Source of the DNA: Candidatus Saccharimonadales bacterium
GTDB taxonomy: Bacteria; Patescibacteriota; Saccharimonadia; Saccharimonadales; Saccharimonadaceae
DNA: 31,491 nt
Direction of reading: 5' to 3'
NCBI GenBank assembly: GCA_030146045.1
Contig: JASLDG010000049.1
Span: 1 to 31,491 of the forward strand
In this document: in pieces, positions 1-6,884 of the stretch
How positions within the stretch are numbered: position 1 is the stretch's first letter
How the letters are laid out: every line of letters starts with the position of its first letter
Position numbers and translations under genes: made by a program
Notes under the pieces: generated by a model
Database searches by the model: none
What the model saw: the letters and a program-made list of their open reading frames with translations, nothing else
What the model was told of the DNA's origin: nothing

Positions 1-76
1 TTTCAATCAGATAGTATTTACTGTTAGTAAACAATTAATATATGAGGGAAATAAATATTGGTAGGTACACTCTAAT

Positions 77-373
77 ATGAGAAAAGGATATGTTATTACA
101 ACCATTGTATTTGCTTTTATCTCTTTCGTTTCTGCTTTAACTTTGGGGTTTGTACTCACAGACAGAGTGGGTCGATATGAAACGGTCGCGTCTGAGAATG
201 CAAAACTGCAACAAGATATTGCGCGCAAAAACGGAGAGATCCAGGCTCTAACGAAGGAATTGAGAGTCAAGGAGACAAAAATTGGGAAACTTGAGGATTG
301 CTCGGAAGTTTTATCATCAAACGCCACAGATTTGAATTCACGACTTCGAAAAGTGGCGTGTAGAAGTCTTTAA
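77..373 (+). CDS. Small membrane-anchored coiled-coil protein, function unknown
   Basis: A 98-aa protein I do not recognise. Residues about 5–28 form one hydrophobic segment (VITTIVFAFISFVSALTLGF), so it is probably an N-terminal anchor with the rest outside or peripheral. Residues about 35–90 are charged and heptad-like (EIQALTKELRVKETKIGKLE), which predicts a coiled coil. Two cysteines lie in the C-terminal part (one in EDCSEV, one in VACRSL). The architecture resembles small division- or envelope-associated proteins (FtsL/FtsB-like topology), but nothing else supports that role. A weak −10-like TACACT at 66–71 lies just before the ATG. The next gene starts 34 nt downstream. Confidence 0.6.
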   Translation: MRKGYVITTIVFAFISFVSALTLGFVLTDRVGRYETVASENAKLQQDIARKNGEIQALTKELRVKETKIGKLEDCSEVLSSNATDLNSRLRKVACRSL

Positions 374-407
374 GCAAGTATATTGTTAGTAGTGTAGACT
401 AAGAATA

Positions 408-1826
408 GTGAACTATCGTCTTCCAAGTTATCTTGAAATTCTCGCTTTTGTCATTGGCTTTGTGTTGATGGCATATGAACTGGCAGCGGCACGAATATTG
501 GCGCCAACGATTGGAAGTTCGACCTATGTATGGACGAGTGTTATTGGCGTTATTATCGCTGCGATGAGCTTTGGGTATTATGCGGGTGGACGACTGGCGG
601 ACAAGCGAGATCAACGGAGTGATGTTGGATGGCAGTTATTTGCGGGTGCTGGCGCGATAGCTTTAACGTTGGTAGCGTATCCATCTTTGCTTGGTTGGCT
701 TGTCACGACTGGATTTGACACACGCGTACAGGCAGTGATTGCATCCTTGGTACTGTTTGCGCCAACAAGTCTCATTATTGGATCAATCAGCCCATACCTT
801 GCTAAATTAAACGTCACATCGCTTAAAGGTGCTGGTACGGCCGTAGCGTCTTTGAGCGCATGGAATGCGATTGGTGGGATTAGCGGAACATTTGCGACCG
901 GGTTTGTATTATTTGGCTTGATTGGGTCGCGAGCAATTTTCTTGTTGCTTATAGGTATCATGCTCGTGGCAGCTCTTGGAGTGTTGGGTTGGCGAAAACG
1001 TCGCGTATCAGTTGCGGGAGCTATTATTCTTGCTGGTGTGATTGCACCGGTCACCGACTCGTATCTACATGTCGATACGGCGAGTGCGCATTATATGTTG
1101 TTCGATTGGCAGGACAAGGGCAAGCAGTTGCGCGGTCTCGCCATGGGACCAGAAGGAGTGCAGTCAGGCATTGATCTGGCCTCGCCGGAAACGCCGGTCT
1201 TTTGGTATACACAGCAATTTGCTGACGTTGTACAGCAAACGCCACAGAAAAAGGATATGTTGATGCTTGGTGGTGGGACATTTACCGTGCCGCAACATCT
1301 CGCTGTCACGTACCCGGCCTCTCATATTGACGTGGTTGAAATTGACCCAAAACTTGAGACTATTGCGAAACAATATTTTGGATATAAGGATCGTTCGAAC
1401 GTAACGATTATTGCTGATGATGCTCGAACGTATAGTAATAAGACGACGAAGCAGTACGACATTATCATGGTAGACGTCTATAGTAATATTGATGTGCCGT
1501 TTACCTTTACGACCCGCGAGTATGGGCGTGCAATCCATCGGATGCTGCGACCCGGCGGTATTGTGGCGGTCAATATGGTGGCGGGGGAGCAGGGCGGTTG
1601 TCGTGATCTACTGTCGATGCTTGAAGCGCCGTATCGCCAAGAGTTTTCGCAGCGTGCGATACGTTTTGCGCCAGGTGAAGCGGCTGAACGTAAAAATATT
1701 ATTGCGCTTTATAGTGATCAGCACATGTACTACACGGGTTACGGTAATGTCTCCATACCAAAAGTAGCGGCATTTAGTGATGACTTCGCACCAGTTGAGT
1801 GGATGCGTGAGCGGTGTGTGAAATAA
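408..1826 (+). CDS. Membrane-fused spermidine synthase-like protein
   Basis: A 472-aa protein. Residues about 9–217 contain roughly seven hydrophobic segments. From about 220 to the end is a Rossmann-fold aminopropyltransferase/methyltransferase-like domain. Visible motifs are LMLGGGTFTVP (about 284–294, nucleotide-binding loop), VVEIDP (about 308, acidic residue at the end of strand 2), DDAR, and YDIIMVDVYSN followed by LRPGGIVAVN. This matches the 'fused MFS/spermidine synthase' family seen in many bacteria. The usual GGGDGG motif is replaced by GGGTFT, so true polyamine synthesis is doubtful. The GTG start follows a −10-like TAGACT (395–400) by 7 nt with no Shine–Dalgarno, consistent with a leaderless start. 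No other polyamine gene is in the window. Confidence 0.75.
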   Translation: MNYRLPSYLEILAFVIGFVLMAYELAAARILAPTIGSSTYVWTSVIGVIIAAMSFGYYAGGRLADKRDQRSDVGWQLFAGAGAIALTLVAYPSLLGWLVTTGFDTRVQAVIASLVLFAPTSLIIGSISPYLAKLNVTSLKGAGTAVASLSAWNAIGGISGTFATGFVLFGLIGSRAIFLLLIGIMLVAALGVLGWRKRRVSVAGAIILAGVIAPVTDSYLHVDTASAHYMLFDWQDKGKQLRGLAMGPEGVQSGIDLASPETPVFWYTQQFADVVQQTPQKKDMLMLGGGTFTVPQHLAVTYPASHIDVVEIDPKLETIAKQYFGYKDRSNVTIIADDARTYSNKTTKQYDIIMVDVYSNIDVPFTFTTREYGRAIHRMLRPGGIVAVNMVAGEQGGCRDLLSMLEAPYRQEFSQRAIRFAPGEAAERKNIIALYSDQHMYYTGYGNVSIPKVAAFSDDFAPVEWMRERCVK

Positions 1827-1875
1827 ACGCTATATATAGCGTTGTAAATAAGAAACATACCACTATATGTGCTTT
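1827..1875. promoter_or_regulatory. Candidate paired NrdR-type boxes and upstream promoter of nrdA
   Basis: ACGCTATATATAGCGT at 1827–1842 is the core of an 18-bp perfect palindrome (1826–1843) and matches 14 of 16 positions of the NrdR box consensus as I recall it (acaCwAtATaTwGtgt). A weaker copy at 1860–1875 (11 of 16) begins 33 bp further on, close to three helical turns, the phasing usual for NrdR boxes. TTGTAA (1842–1847) and TATATG (1864–1869), 16 bp apart, could be a promoter covered by both boxes. NrdR is the general repressor of ribonucleotide reductase genes. No nrdR gene is in the window, so the assignment is inference. Confidence 0.4.
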
Positions 1876-1931
1876 TTCAGAGGTAATCATAACCAAAATA
1901 GCTTTGTGGTGAAAAAAACCCATAAAAAGGC

Positions 1932-1984
1932 TTGAAAACCATATATCTAGGGTCTATAGTCATACGTAGACGCTACATATGTAG
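1932..1984 (+). promoter_or_regulatory. Main nrdA promoter with operator-like palindrome
   Basis: TTGAAA (1932–1937) and TATAGT (1955–1960) are separated by exactly 17 bp, a good sigma-70 promoter. Transcription would begin near 1967, giving a 5' leader of about 160 nt before nrdA. Between the two hexamers lies an imperfect 16-bp palindrome (1938–1953; 12 of 16 match the NrdR consensus as recalled). Just after the start site is the perfect 12-bp palindrome CTACATATGTAG (1973–1984). Both are placed where a repressor would act. Confidence 0.5.
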
Positions 1985-2000
1985 TAGTTCAACAAAAATA

Positions 2001-2090
2001 CACATTTTGCAAGAAGGAGGGTACTGTACCGCCAGTCGGTATTTTCTTGCATCGTTTGGTTCTTTTGAGAGACGGACCAAGCGGAATGTG
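2001..2090 (+). ncRNA. Structured three-way-junction leader RNA of nrdA
   Basis: Ninety nt of the predicted nrdA 5' UTR fold by eye into a compact three-way junction. P1 pairs 2001–2006 with 2085–2090 (CACATT/AATGTG). P2 pairs 2008–2015 with 2044–2051 (TGCAAGAA/TTCTTGCA) and carries an inner hairpin 2027–2031/2037–2041 (TACCG/CGGTA). P3 pairs 2053–2062 with 2074–2083 (10 bp, two GU pairs) around an 11-nt loop. Single-nucleotide joiners (2007, 2052, 2084) link the helices. It does not match the purine/2'-dG, cobalamin or other riboswitch consensus I know. A metabolite-sensing or mRNA-stability role is inferred. Confidence 0.5.
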
Positions 2091-2127
2091 AAAAATAAAA
2101 CATAAGTAATAATCCAGGGGGAATATC

Positions 2128-4524
2128 ATGAGCATTCATGTGGTCAAACGCGATGGCACCCGCGAACCATTTGACGCTAATAAGATCAATCTGGCGCTTG
2201 TGAAAGCAAGCGAGGGGTTGCCAGATCAGATCTCAAAAGTAGTCCAAGTAGCAACCGAGTTGCAGCTAACATTATTTGATGGCATTACCAGTGAACAGCT
2301 GGACGAGGCAGTGATTCACACAGCGCTCCAGAATGTCAAAGATGATCCTGATTTCGACAAAATAGCCGCGCGCCTACTACTCAAGAACGTGTATAAGAAT
2401 ATCTTGGGCGATTATGAATCGGCCGATGAGCTGAAAAAACTGCACGAACAAAAATTCGTTGAGTATGTCCGTGACGGCGTGAAAGAAGGCTTACTTGATA
2501 CTCGCATGAGTGACAGTAAAGTATTTGATCTAAAGAAGCTTGCTAAAGCACTTGATCCAGCTCGCGATGACCTTAGTAAATACTTGGGCGTGATTACCAA
2601 CAAAAACCGCTATGCACTTCGCAAACAAAGCGGAGCACCAATCGAAGTTCCGCAGTTTACGCACATGCGTATTGCAATGGGGCTGAGTTTCAATGAAGCC
2701 GACCCGACGGCTGCGGCAATTGATTTTTACGAGCATATGTCTCGTCTTGATTATGTACCGGGCGGTAGTACTCGTGTGAATGCCGGCGGTTCATTCCCGC
2801 AACTAAGTAACTGTTTCTTGGTGGAAGTCCAGGACGATATGGAATCAATCGCCAAGGGCGTGCGTGATGTCATGTGGATTGCTAAGGGTACGGGCGGCAT
2901 TGGTATTAGCTTGAACAAACTCCGTGCAGCGGGAAGTCCTGTCCATACAACCAACACCGAGAGTACGGGGCCAATTCCATTCATGAAGATGATCGATACG
3001 GCACTCTTCGCGGTGAGCCGTAAGGGTAAAAAAGCTGGTGCAGCAGCGCTATACATGGAAAACTGGCACCTGAATTTTCCACAATTCCTTGATCTTCGCC
3101 AAAACTCAGGCGACCCATATCTGCGCACACGATTTGCGAATACCGCAGTATTTATCAGTGACGAGTTTATGAAGCGTGTCGAAAAAGACCAAGACTGGTA
3201 TTTGTTCGACCCGGCCGAAGTTGCTGATCTCCCGGAACTTTACGGCGCAGAGTTTAGCGAACGCTATAAAGAATATATCAAACGAGCCGAAAAAGGTGAG
3301 ATGCGTGATTTTGCTAAAATCCCCGCTCGCCAGCAGTTCAAGCAGATTTTGACCAGCTTGCAGGCAACCAGCCATCCATGGCTTACCTGGAAAGACACGA
3401 TCAATGTCCGTGCGCTTAATAACAATACGAGTACGATTCACTTGTCGAACCTCTGTACCGAGATTACGCTCCCACAGGATTCAAAGAATACGGCTGTTTG
3501 TAATTTGATCAGCATTAACCTATCGGCACATCTGAATGAGGACAAGACGTGGGATTGGGATCGCTTGGCAGCGAGTAGCCGCAGCGCGATTCGTCAGCTC
3601 GACAACCTCTGTGATATCACCAACACACCGATTCCTGAGGCAATGCACTCAAATCTTCAGAACCGTGCACTCGGTCTTGGTGTGATGGGCTTCACCGACG
3701 TCATCGAGAAGCTTGGACACAGCTACGAAAGCGAAGAAGCCTACGATCTGATTGATCAACTGACTGAATTTGTCAGCTATCATGCGATCGACGAATCAGC
3801 AGAGCTTGCCAAGAAGCTCGGCAGCTACCCAACATTCAAGGGAAGTGGTTGGAGCAAGGGAATTCTCCCAATCGATACGCTCGATGAACTTGGTGACGAT
3901 CGTAAACTCAAGGTCAAGGTCAACCGTAAGACACGTCTCGACTGGGATAGCCTCCGTAAAAAGGTTAAGAAGGGTATGCGCAACGCAACCTTGATGGCAA
4001 TTGCGCCAACGGCAAACATTGCCCATATTGCAGGTACGACTCCTGGTCTCGACCCGCAGTTTGCACAGATTTTTAGCCGCAGTACGCTGAACGGTAAGTT
4101 CCTCGAAGTGAATACCAATCTTGTTCGTGACCTGAAAGAACTTGGTTTGTGGGATGACATCAAAGACCAAGTATTGGCCAACCAAGGTGACATTCAGACA
4201 ATCGAGGAAGTACCTCAGGCTATCAAGGACGTCTACAAAACCAGCTTCCAGCTCAGTCCGTATGCTTTTATCGAAGTAGCGGCGCGCGCGCAGAAATGGG
4301 TTGACCAGGCAATCAGCCGTAATATGTATCTTGAAACGCGTGATATCGACGAATACGTCAAGATTTACAGTGAAGCATGGCGACGTGGGCTGAAGACAAC
4401 ATACTACTTACATGTTAAGCCGCGTCATCAGGCAGAACAGAGTACAACTAAGGTCAACAAAACCGAAGATATCGCTAAGAGCGGTGGCGGCAAAAAAGTT
4501 GGTTTCGGATTCGCGAAGGTATAG
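2128..4524 (+). CDS. nrdA: Ribonucleoside-diphosphate reductase class I, alpha subunit (lacks C-terminal redox tail)
   Basis: A 798-aa catalytic subunit that reduces ribonucleotides to deoxyribonucleotides. An N-terminal ATP-cone (about 4–95, KRDGTREPFDANKI) suggests allosteric activity control. Active-site residues are all visible: C229 (SNCFL), N441/C443/E445 (NLCTE) and C458 (AVCNL). The Y759–Y760 pair of the radical pathway is also present (TTYYL). The protein ends at GFGFAKV, soon after the barrel. The usual flexible C-terminal CxxC tail that re-reduces the active site is missing from this frame and appears as a separate ORF 155 nt downstream in another frame. The start has an AGGGGGA Shine–Dalgarno at 2116–2122. 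The gene sits in an operon with the tail gene and nrdB. Confidence 0.96.
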   Translation: MSIHVVKRDGTREPFDANKINLALVKASEGLPDQISKVVQVATELQLTLFDGITSEQLDEAVIHTALQNVKDDPDFDKIAARLLLKNVYKNILGDYESADELKKLHEQKFVEYVRDGVKEGLLDTRMSDSKVFDLKKLAKALDPARDDLSKYLGVITNKNRYALRKQSGAPIEVPQFTHMRIAMGLSFNEADPTAAAIDFYEHMSRLDYVPGGSTRVNAGGSFPQLSNCFLVEVQDDMESIAKGVRDVMWIAKGTGGIGISLNKLRAAGSPVHTTNTESTGPIPFMKMIDTALFAVSRKGKKAGAAALYMENWHLNFPQFLDLRQNSGDPYLRTRFANTAVFISDEFMKRVEKDQDWYLFDPAEVADLPELYGAEFSERYKEYIKRAEKGEMRDFAKIPARQQFKQILTSLQATSHPWLTWKDTINVRALNNNTSTIHLSNLCTEITLPQDSKNTAVCNLISINLSAHLNEDKTWDWDRLAASSRSAIRQLDNLCDITNTPIPEAMHSNLQNRALGLGVMGFTDVIEKLGHSYESEEAYDLIDQLTEFVSYHAIDESAELAKKLGSYPTFKGSGWSKGILPIDTLDELGDDRKLKVKVNRKTRLDWDSLRKKVKKGMRNATLMAIAPTANIAHIAGTTPGLDPQFAQIFSRSTLNGKFLEVNTNLVRDLKELGLWDDIKDQVLANQGDIQTIEEVPQAIKDVYKTSFQLSPYAFIEVAARAQKWVDQAISRNMYLETRDIDEYVKIYSEAWRRGLKTTYYLHVKPRHQAEQSTTKVNKTEDIAKSGGGKKVGFGFAKV

Positions 4525-4600
4525 GATGATGAATACGTAAACAACCATCAATCAGCACATTAAATAAAACTAACTAATAAGGGTAAGGGAAAAGCCAAGC

Positions 4601-4670
4601 CCGAGACGACGGATTTACTCCGGCGCTCGGCGCGATAGGAAAAACCGTAGGTTTGTCCTATTCCCGGAGG
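4601..4670 (+). promoter_or_regulatory. Structured RNA between nrdA and tail gene, with possible Shine–Dalgarno switch
   Basis: Two strong hairpins lie in the 155-nt gap. Hairpin 1 is 4601–4630: CCGAG/CTCGG, then CG/CG, an A·G mismatch and CGGA/TCCG around TTTAC. Hairpin 2 is 4635–4661: ATAGGA/TCCTAT, one mismatch, then AAACC/GGTTT around GTA. The tail gene's ribosome binding site (GGAGG, 4666–4670) overlaps CCGGAG (4664–4669), which is exactly complementary to CTCCGG (4618–4623) in hairpin 1. The two pairings exclude each other, so folding could hide or free the site. Regulatory function is inference; the complementarity is seen directly. Confidence 0.45.
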
Positions 4671-4679
4671 GTAACTATC

Positions 4680-4862
4680 ATGGCAAACGCATCACAAATC
4701 ATCAACGATCAAATGACACTCGAAGAAAAACTGGCAGCAATCGATGCTGCAATGGCAGCGGCAGTACAAGCTGCGGCTGATGACCAGGGGACGACATCGG
4801 ACGGCCAGGCGGCCGCACCAGTTGATCCGCAAGATTTCTTGATGTGCGAAGGTTGCCAGTAG
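4680..4862 (+). CDS. Detached NrdA-type C-terminal redox tail peptide (60 aa)
   Basis: A 60-aa protein with an alanine-rich amphipathic helix (about 12–33), a Gly/Thr/Pro linker (37–50) and the ending DFLMCEGCQ, with C56 and C59 at the extreme C-terminus. Many bacterial NrdA proteins end in exactly this kind of CExCQ tail, which shuttles electrons from thioredoxin/glutaredoxin to the active-site cysteines. The adjacent NrdA lacks that tail, so I infer this protein supplies it in trans. It has its own strong GGAGG at 4666–4670 and lies in a different frame from nrdA, so simple readthrough cannot join them. It is unlike NrdH, whose CxxC is near the N-terminus. nrdB follows after 21 nt. Confidence 0.75.
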   Translation: MANASQIINDQMTLEEKLAAIDAAMAAAVQAAADDQGTTSDGQAAAPVDPQDFLMCEGCQ

Positions 4863-4883
4863 GCAAAGAAAGGAGTTTCAACG

Positions 4884-5870
4884 ATGGCAGGAATTTTAGG
4901 AACGGGTATTCAGGACGGACTGCTCTTGAAGCCAGTCCACTACCAGTGGGCGATGGATCTTTATGACCAGGCAGTCGCAAACACATGGTTTCCAAATGAA
5001 ATCCAGTTAGTACAAGACCTTGCTGACTGGAAGAAAATGAGCGACGAGGAGCGCCACGCACTGGAGTTCTTGATGAGCTATTTCAATCCAAACGAACTCT
5101 TGGTGAACAAGGCATTGGCATTTGGTGTGTACCCTTACGTCAATGCGGCTGAATGCCATTTGTACTTGGCCAAGCAGATGTGGGAAGAAGCCAACCACTG
5201 TATGAGCTTTGAATACGTGCTCGAAACCTTCCCGATTGACCGCGATAAGGCGTATGCTGCCCATGTCGATGTACCATCAATGCGCGCCAAAGAAGAGTTT
5301 GAGACGAAATATATCAAGCGTATGACCGAAGAAACGCTTGATATCACCACAACCGAAGGCAAAAAAGACTTCGTTAAGAACTTGATCGCCTACAATATCA
5401 TCCTCGAAGGTATTTGGTTCTACAGTGGCTTTATGGTGGCACTCAGTTTCCGTCAGCGCAACCTGATGCGCAATTTCGGCAGTCTGATGGACTGGATTAT
5501 TCGCGATGAGTCACTCCACCTCAAGTTTGGTATCAATTTGATCTTGACCACGCTGGAAGAAAACGAAGATTTGCAAACGCCAGAGTTCGCAGCCGAGATC
5601 AAGCAAATGATCATCGATGCGGTCGAAATGGAAGAGCAGTATAACAATGACTTGCTGCCAAAAGGCATCCTGGGTCTCAATGCTGACTATGTGAATCAGT
5701 ACGTGAAGTATTTGACTGATCGTCGCCTTGAAGAGCTTGGCTTTGGTGCGCACTACAATGTATCAAACCCTGCTAAATGGATGGCTGCTGCGAACGACAC
5801 GCTCGAGCTGGTTAACTTCTTCGAGAGTACCAATACGAGCTACGAAGTCAACGCAACTAAAGACAAGTAA
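4884..5870 (+). CDS. nrdB: Ribonucleoside-diphosphate reductase beta subunit, class Ic-type (Phe at radical position)
   Basis: A 328-aa ferritin-like small subunit that generates the radical for NrdA. Metal ligands are E71, E102, H105 (EEANH), E175 (ILEGIW), E209 and H212 (RDESLH). Spacings of 31 (E71–E102) and 34 (E175–E209) equal those of E. coli NrdB. The radical tyrosine, four residues after the histidine (Y122 in E. coli), is F109 here (HCMSF), and the first ligand is Glu rather than Asp. Both features match Chlamydia class Ic (E89/E120/H123/F127), which uses a Mn/Fe centre instead of a tyrosyl radical. An AGGAG site precedes the ATG. A terminator-like hairpin follows. Confidence 0.95.
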   Translation: MAGILGTGIQDGLLLKPVHYQWAMDLYDQAVANTWFPNEIQLVQDLADWKKMSDEERHALEFLMSYFNPNELLVNKALAFGVYPYVNAAECHLYLAKQMWEEANHCMSFEYVLETFPIDRDKAYAAHVDVPSMRAKEEFETKYIKRMTEETLDITTTEGKKDFVKNLIAYNIILEGIWFYSGFMVALSFRQRNLMRNFGSLMDWIIRDESLHLKFGINLILTTLEENEDLQTPEFAAEIKQMIIDAVEMEEQYNNDLLPKGILGLNADYVNQYVKYLTDRRLEELGFGAHYNVSNPAKWMAAANDTLELVNFFESTNTSYEVNATKDK

Positions 5871-5893
5871 CATAACACGCATTTTGATATTGG

Positions 5894-5920
5894 AAAGCGC
5901 GGTGAATGCCGCGTTTTCTT
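5894..5920 (+). terminator. Intrinsic terminator after nrdB
   Basis: Stem CGCGG (5898–5902) / CCGCG (5909–5913) with loop TGAATG, preceded by AAA and followed by TTTTCTT. It lies between nrdB and the next gene and would end the nrd transcript or attenuate readthrough. Confidence 0.65.
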
Positions 5921-5944
5921 ATCCTCTTAAGGGAAAGGAGAAGT

Positions 5945-6868
5945 ATGAAAATTACCATCTGTGGATCGATGCAATTCGACTCTGAGATGACTCGTGCTAA
6001 AGAGCGGCTTGAGGCTCGCGGGTATGAAGTCGATAAACCAAATGTAGTCGAGGGGCATGTTTATACTGATAATCTCGACGCGAACGCGGGGCTGAAGCGT
6101 GGCTTCATCGACGAGCATTTTGCCAAAATCGATACGTCGGAAGCGATTTTGGTAGTTAACGAAGAAAAGCATGGCACACCTGGCTACATCGGTGGTAACA
6201 CGCTGATGGAAATTGCCTATGCCTATGCGCAGCGATTGGATATATTCCTCCTTAATCCGGTGCCTGATGTAAGTTATGCTGACGAAATTAGGGGTATGCA
6301 TCCGACTATCCTCGAGGGTGATCTCACTAACATCGATGCGCATGTCGCATCATTACCGCTGCTTTTTATGAGCACCGAGAGCGTCATTAAACATCGGGCA
6401 GCTGCTCGAGCTATGCGCCGTGCGGGTGTGCCTGTGCGCGTTGCTGGCAAAAAGGTTGATTCTGGGGTGAGTGAGCAGCCATATAGTCTGGCCGAAACCT
6501 ATGAGGGTGCGATGAATCGCCATGCGAATCTCAAAAAGCTTGGCAGAAAAGCCGACTATTATGCAACGATTGAAAGTGGCGTAGATGCGGTACATACCAA
6601 TCATGGTGTCTTTGGATGCACGGTATCGGTGATTGAAAAATCTGATGGCATGCAGAAAATTGGCGTTGACTACGATATTGAATTTCCGAAAGATATGACT
6701 GATAGGGTACCGTCGAAATATGCGGATTTTGGTATGTTGGTACAGCAAGAATATGGTTCGAAATATAAGGATCCTATTACATACATCACAGGTGGCGCAT
6801 TAACCCGAGCCAAGCTGATGGAAAGCGCGCTCGTTAACGTTGCAGTACAGCTGAACCAGTCGAAATAG
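5945..6868 (+). CDS. Nucleoside 2-deoxyribosyltransferase-like / inosine-xanthosine triphosphatase fusion
   Basis: A 307-aa two-domain protein. The N-terminal half (about 1–135) begins MKITICGSMQF and has a Rossmann-like layout (EAILVVNEEK, GYIGGNTLMEIAYA) typical of nucleoside deoxyribosyltransferase/DUF4406-type proteins. The C-terminal half (about 148–307) aligns with the DUF84/YjjX ITPase family: VDSGVSEQPYSLAET, DYYATIESGVD and ITGGALTRAKL correspond to E. coli YjjX signatures. The ITPase removes deaminated purine NTPs. With nrd upstream, the fusion fits nucleotide-pool sanitation, though the first domain's substrate is unknown. The start at 5945 is chosen for its AAGGAG at 5935–5940; an upstream in-frame ATG at 5906 lies within the terminator region and has no such site. 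Confidence 0.8.
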   Translation: MKITICGSMQFDSEMTRAKERLEARGYEVDKPNVVEGHVYTDNLDANAGLKRGFIDEHFAKIDTSEAILVVNEEKHGTPGYIGGNTLMEIAYAYAQRLDIFLLNPVPDVSYADEIRGMHPTILEGDLTNIDAHVASLPLLFMSTESVIKHRAAARAMRRAGVPVRVAGKKVDSGVSEQPYSLAETYEGAMNRHANLKKLGRKADYYATIESGVDAVHTNHGVFGCTVSVIEKSDGMQKIGVDYDIEFPKDMTDRVPSKYADFGMLVQQEYGSKYKDPITYITGGALTRAKLMESALVNVAVQLNQSK

Positions 6869-6884
6869 AGTACAATATAAAGAG

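Noticed and set aside
2001..2090. Purine/2'-deoxyguanosine riboswitch upstream of nrdA
   Set aside because: Although a three-way junction, it lacks the conserved junction bases and the paired 7-nt loops of that class; the joiners are only one nucleotide long.
3796..4193. Minus-strand open frames opposite nrdA (and similar frames opposite zwf, argS and the giant gene)
   Set aside because: They mirror conserved genes, have no ribosome binding sites and show no recognisable protein features.
4525..4679. Self-splicing group I or II intron between nrdA and its tail
   Set aside because: The gap is only 155 nt, too short for a known self-splicing core, and the downstream ORF has its own good ribosome binding site.
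4500..4700. Simple frameshift or sequencing error splitting nrdA
   Set aside because: The frames are separated by 155 nt of structured non-coding sequence with stops, so one base change could not restore a fusion.
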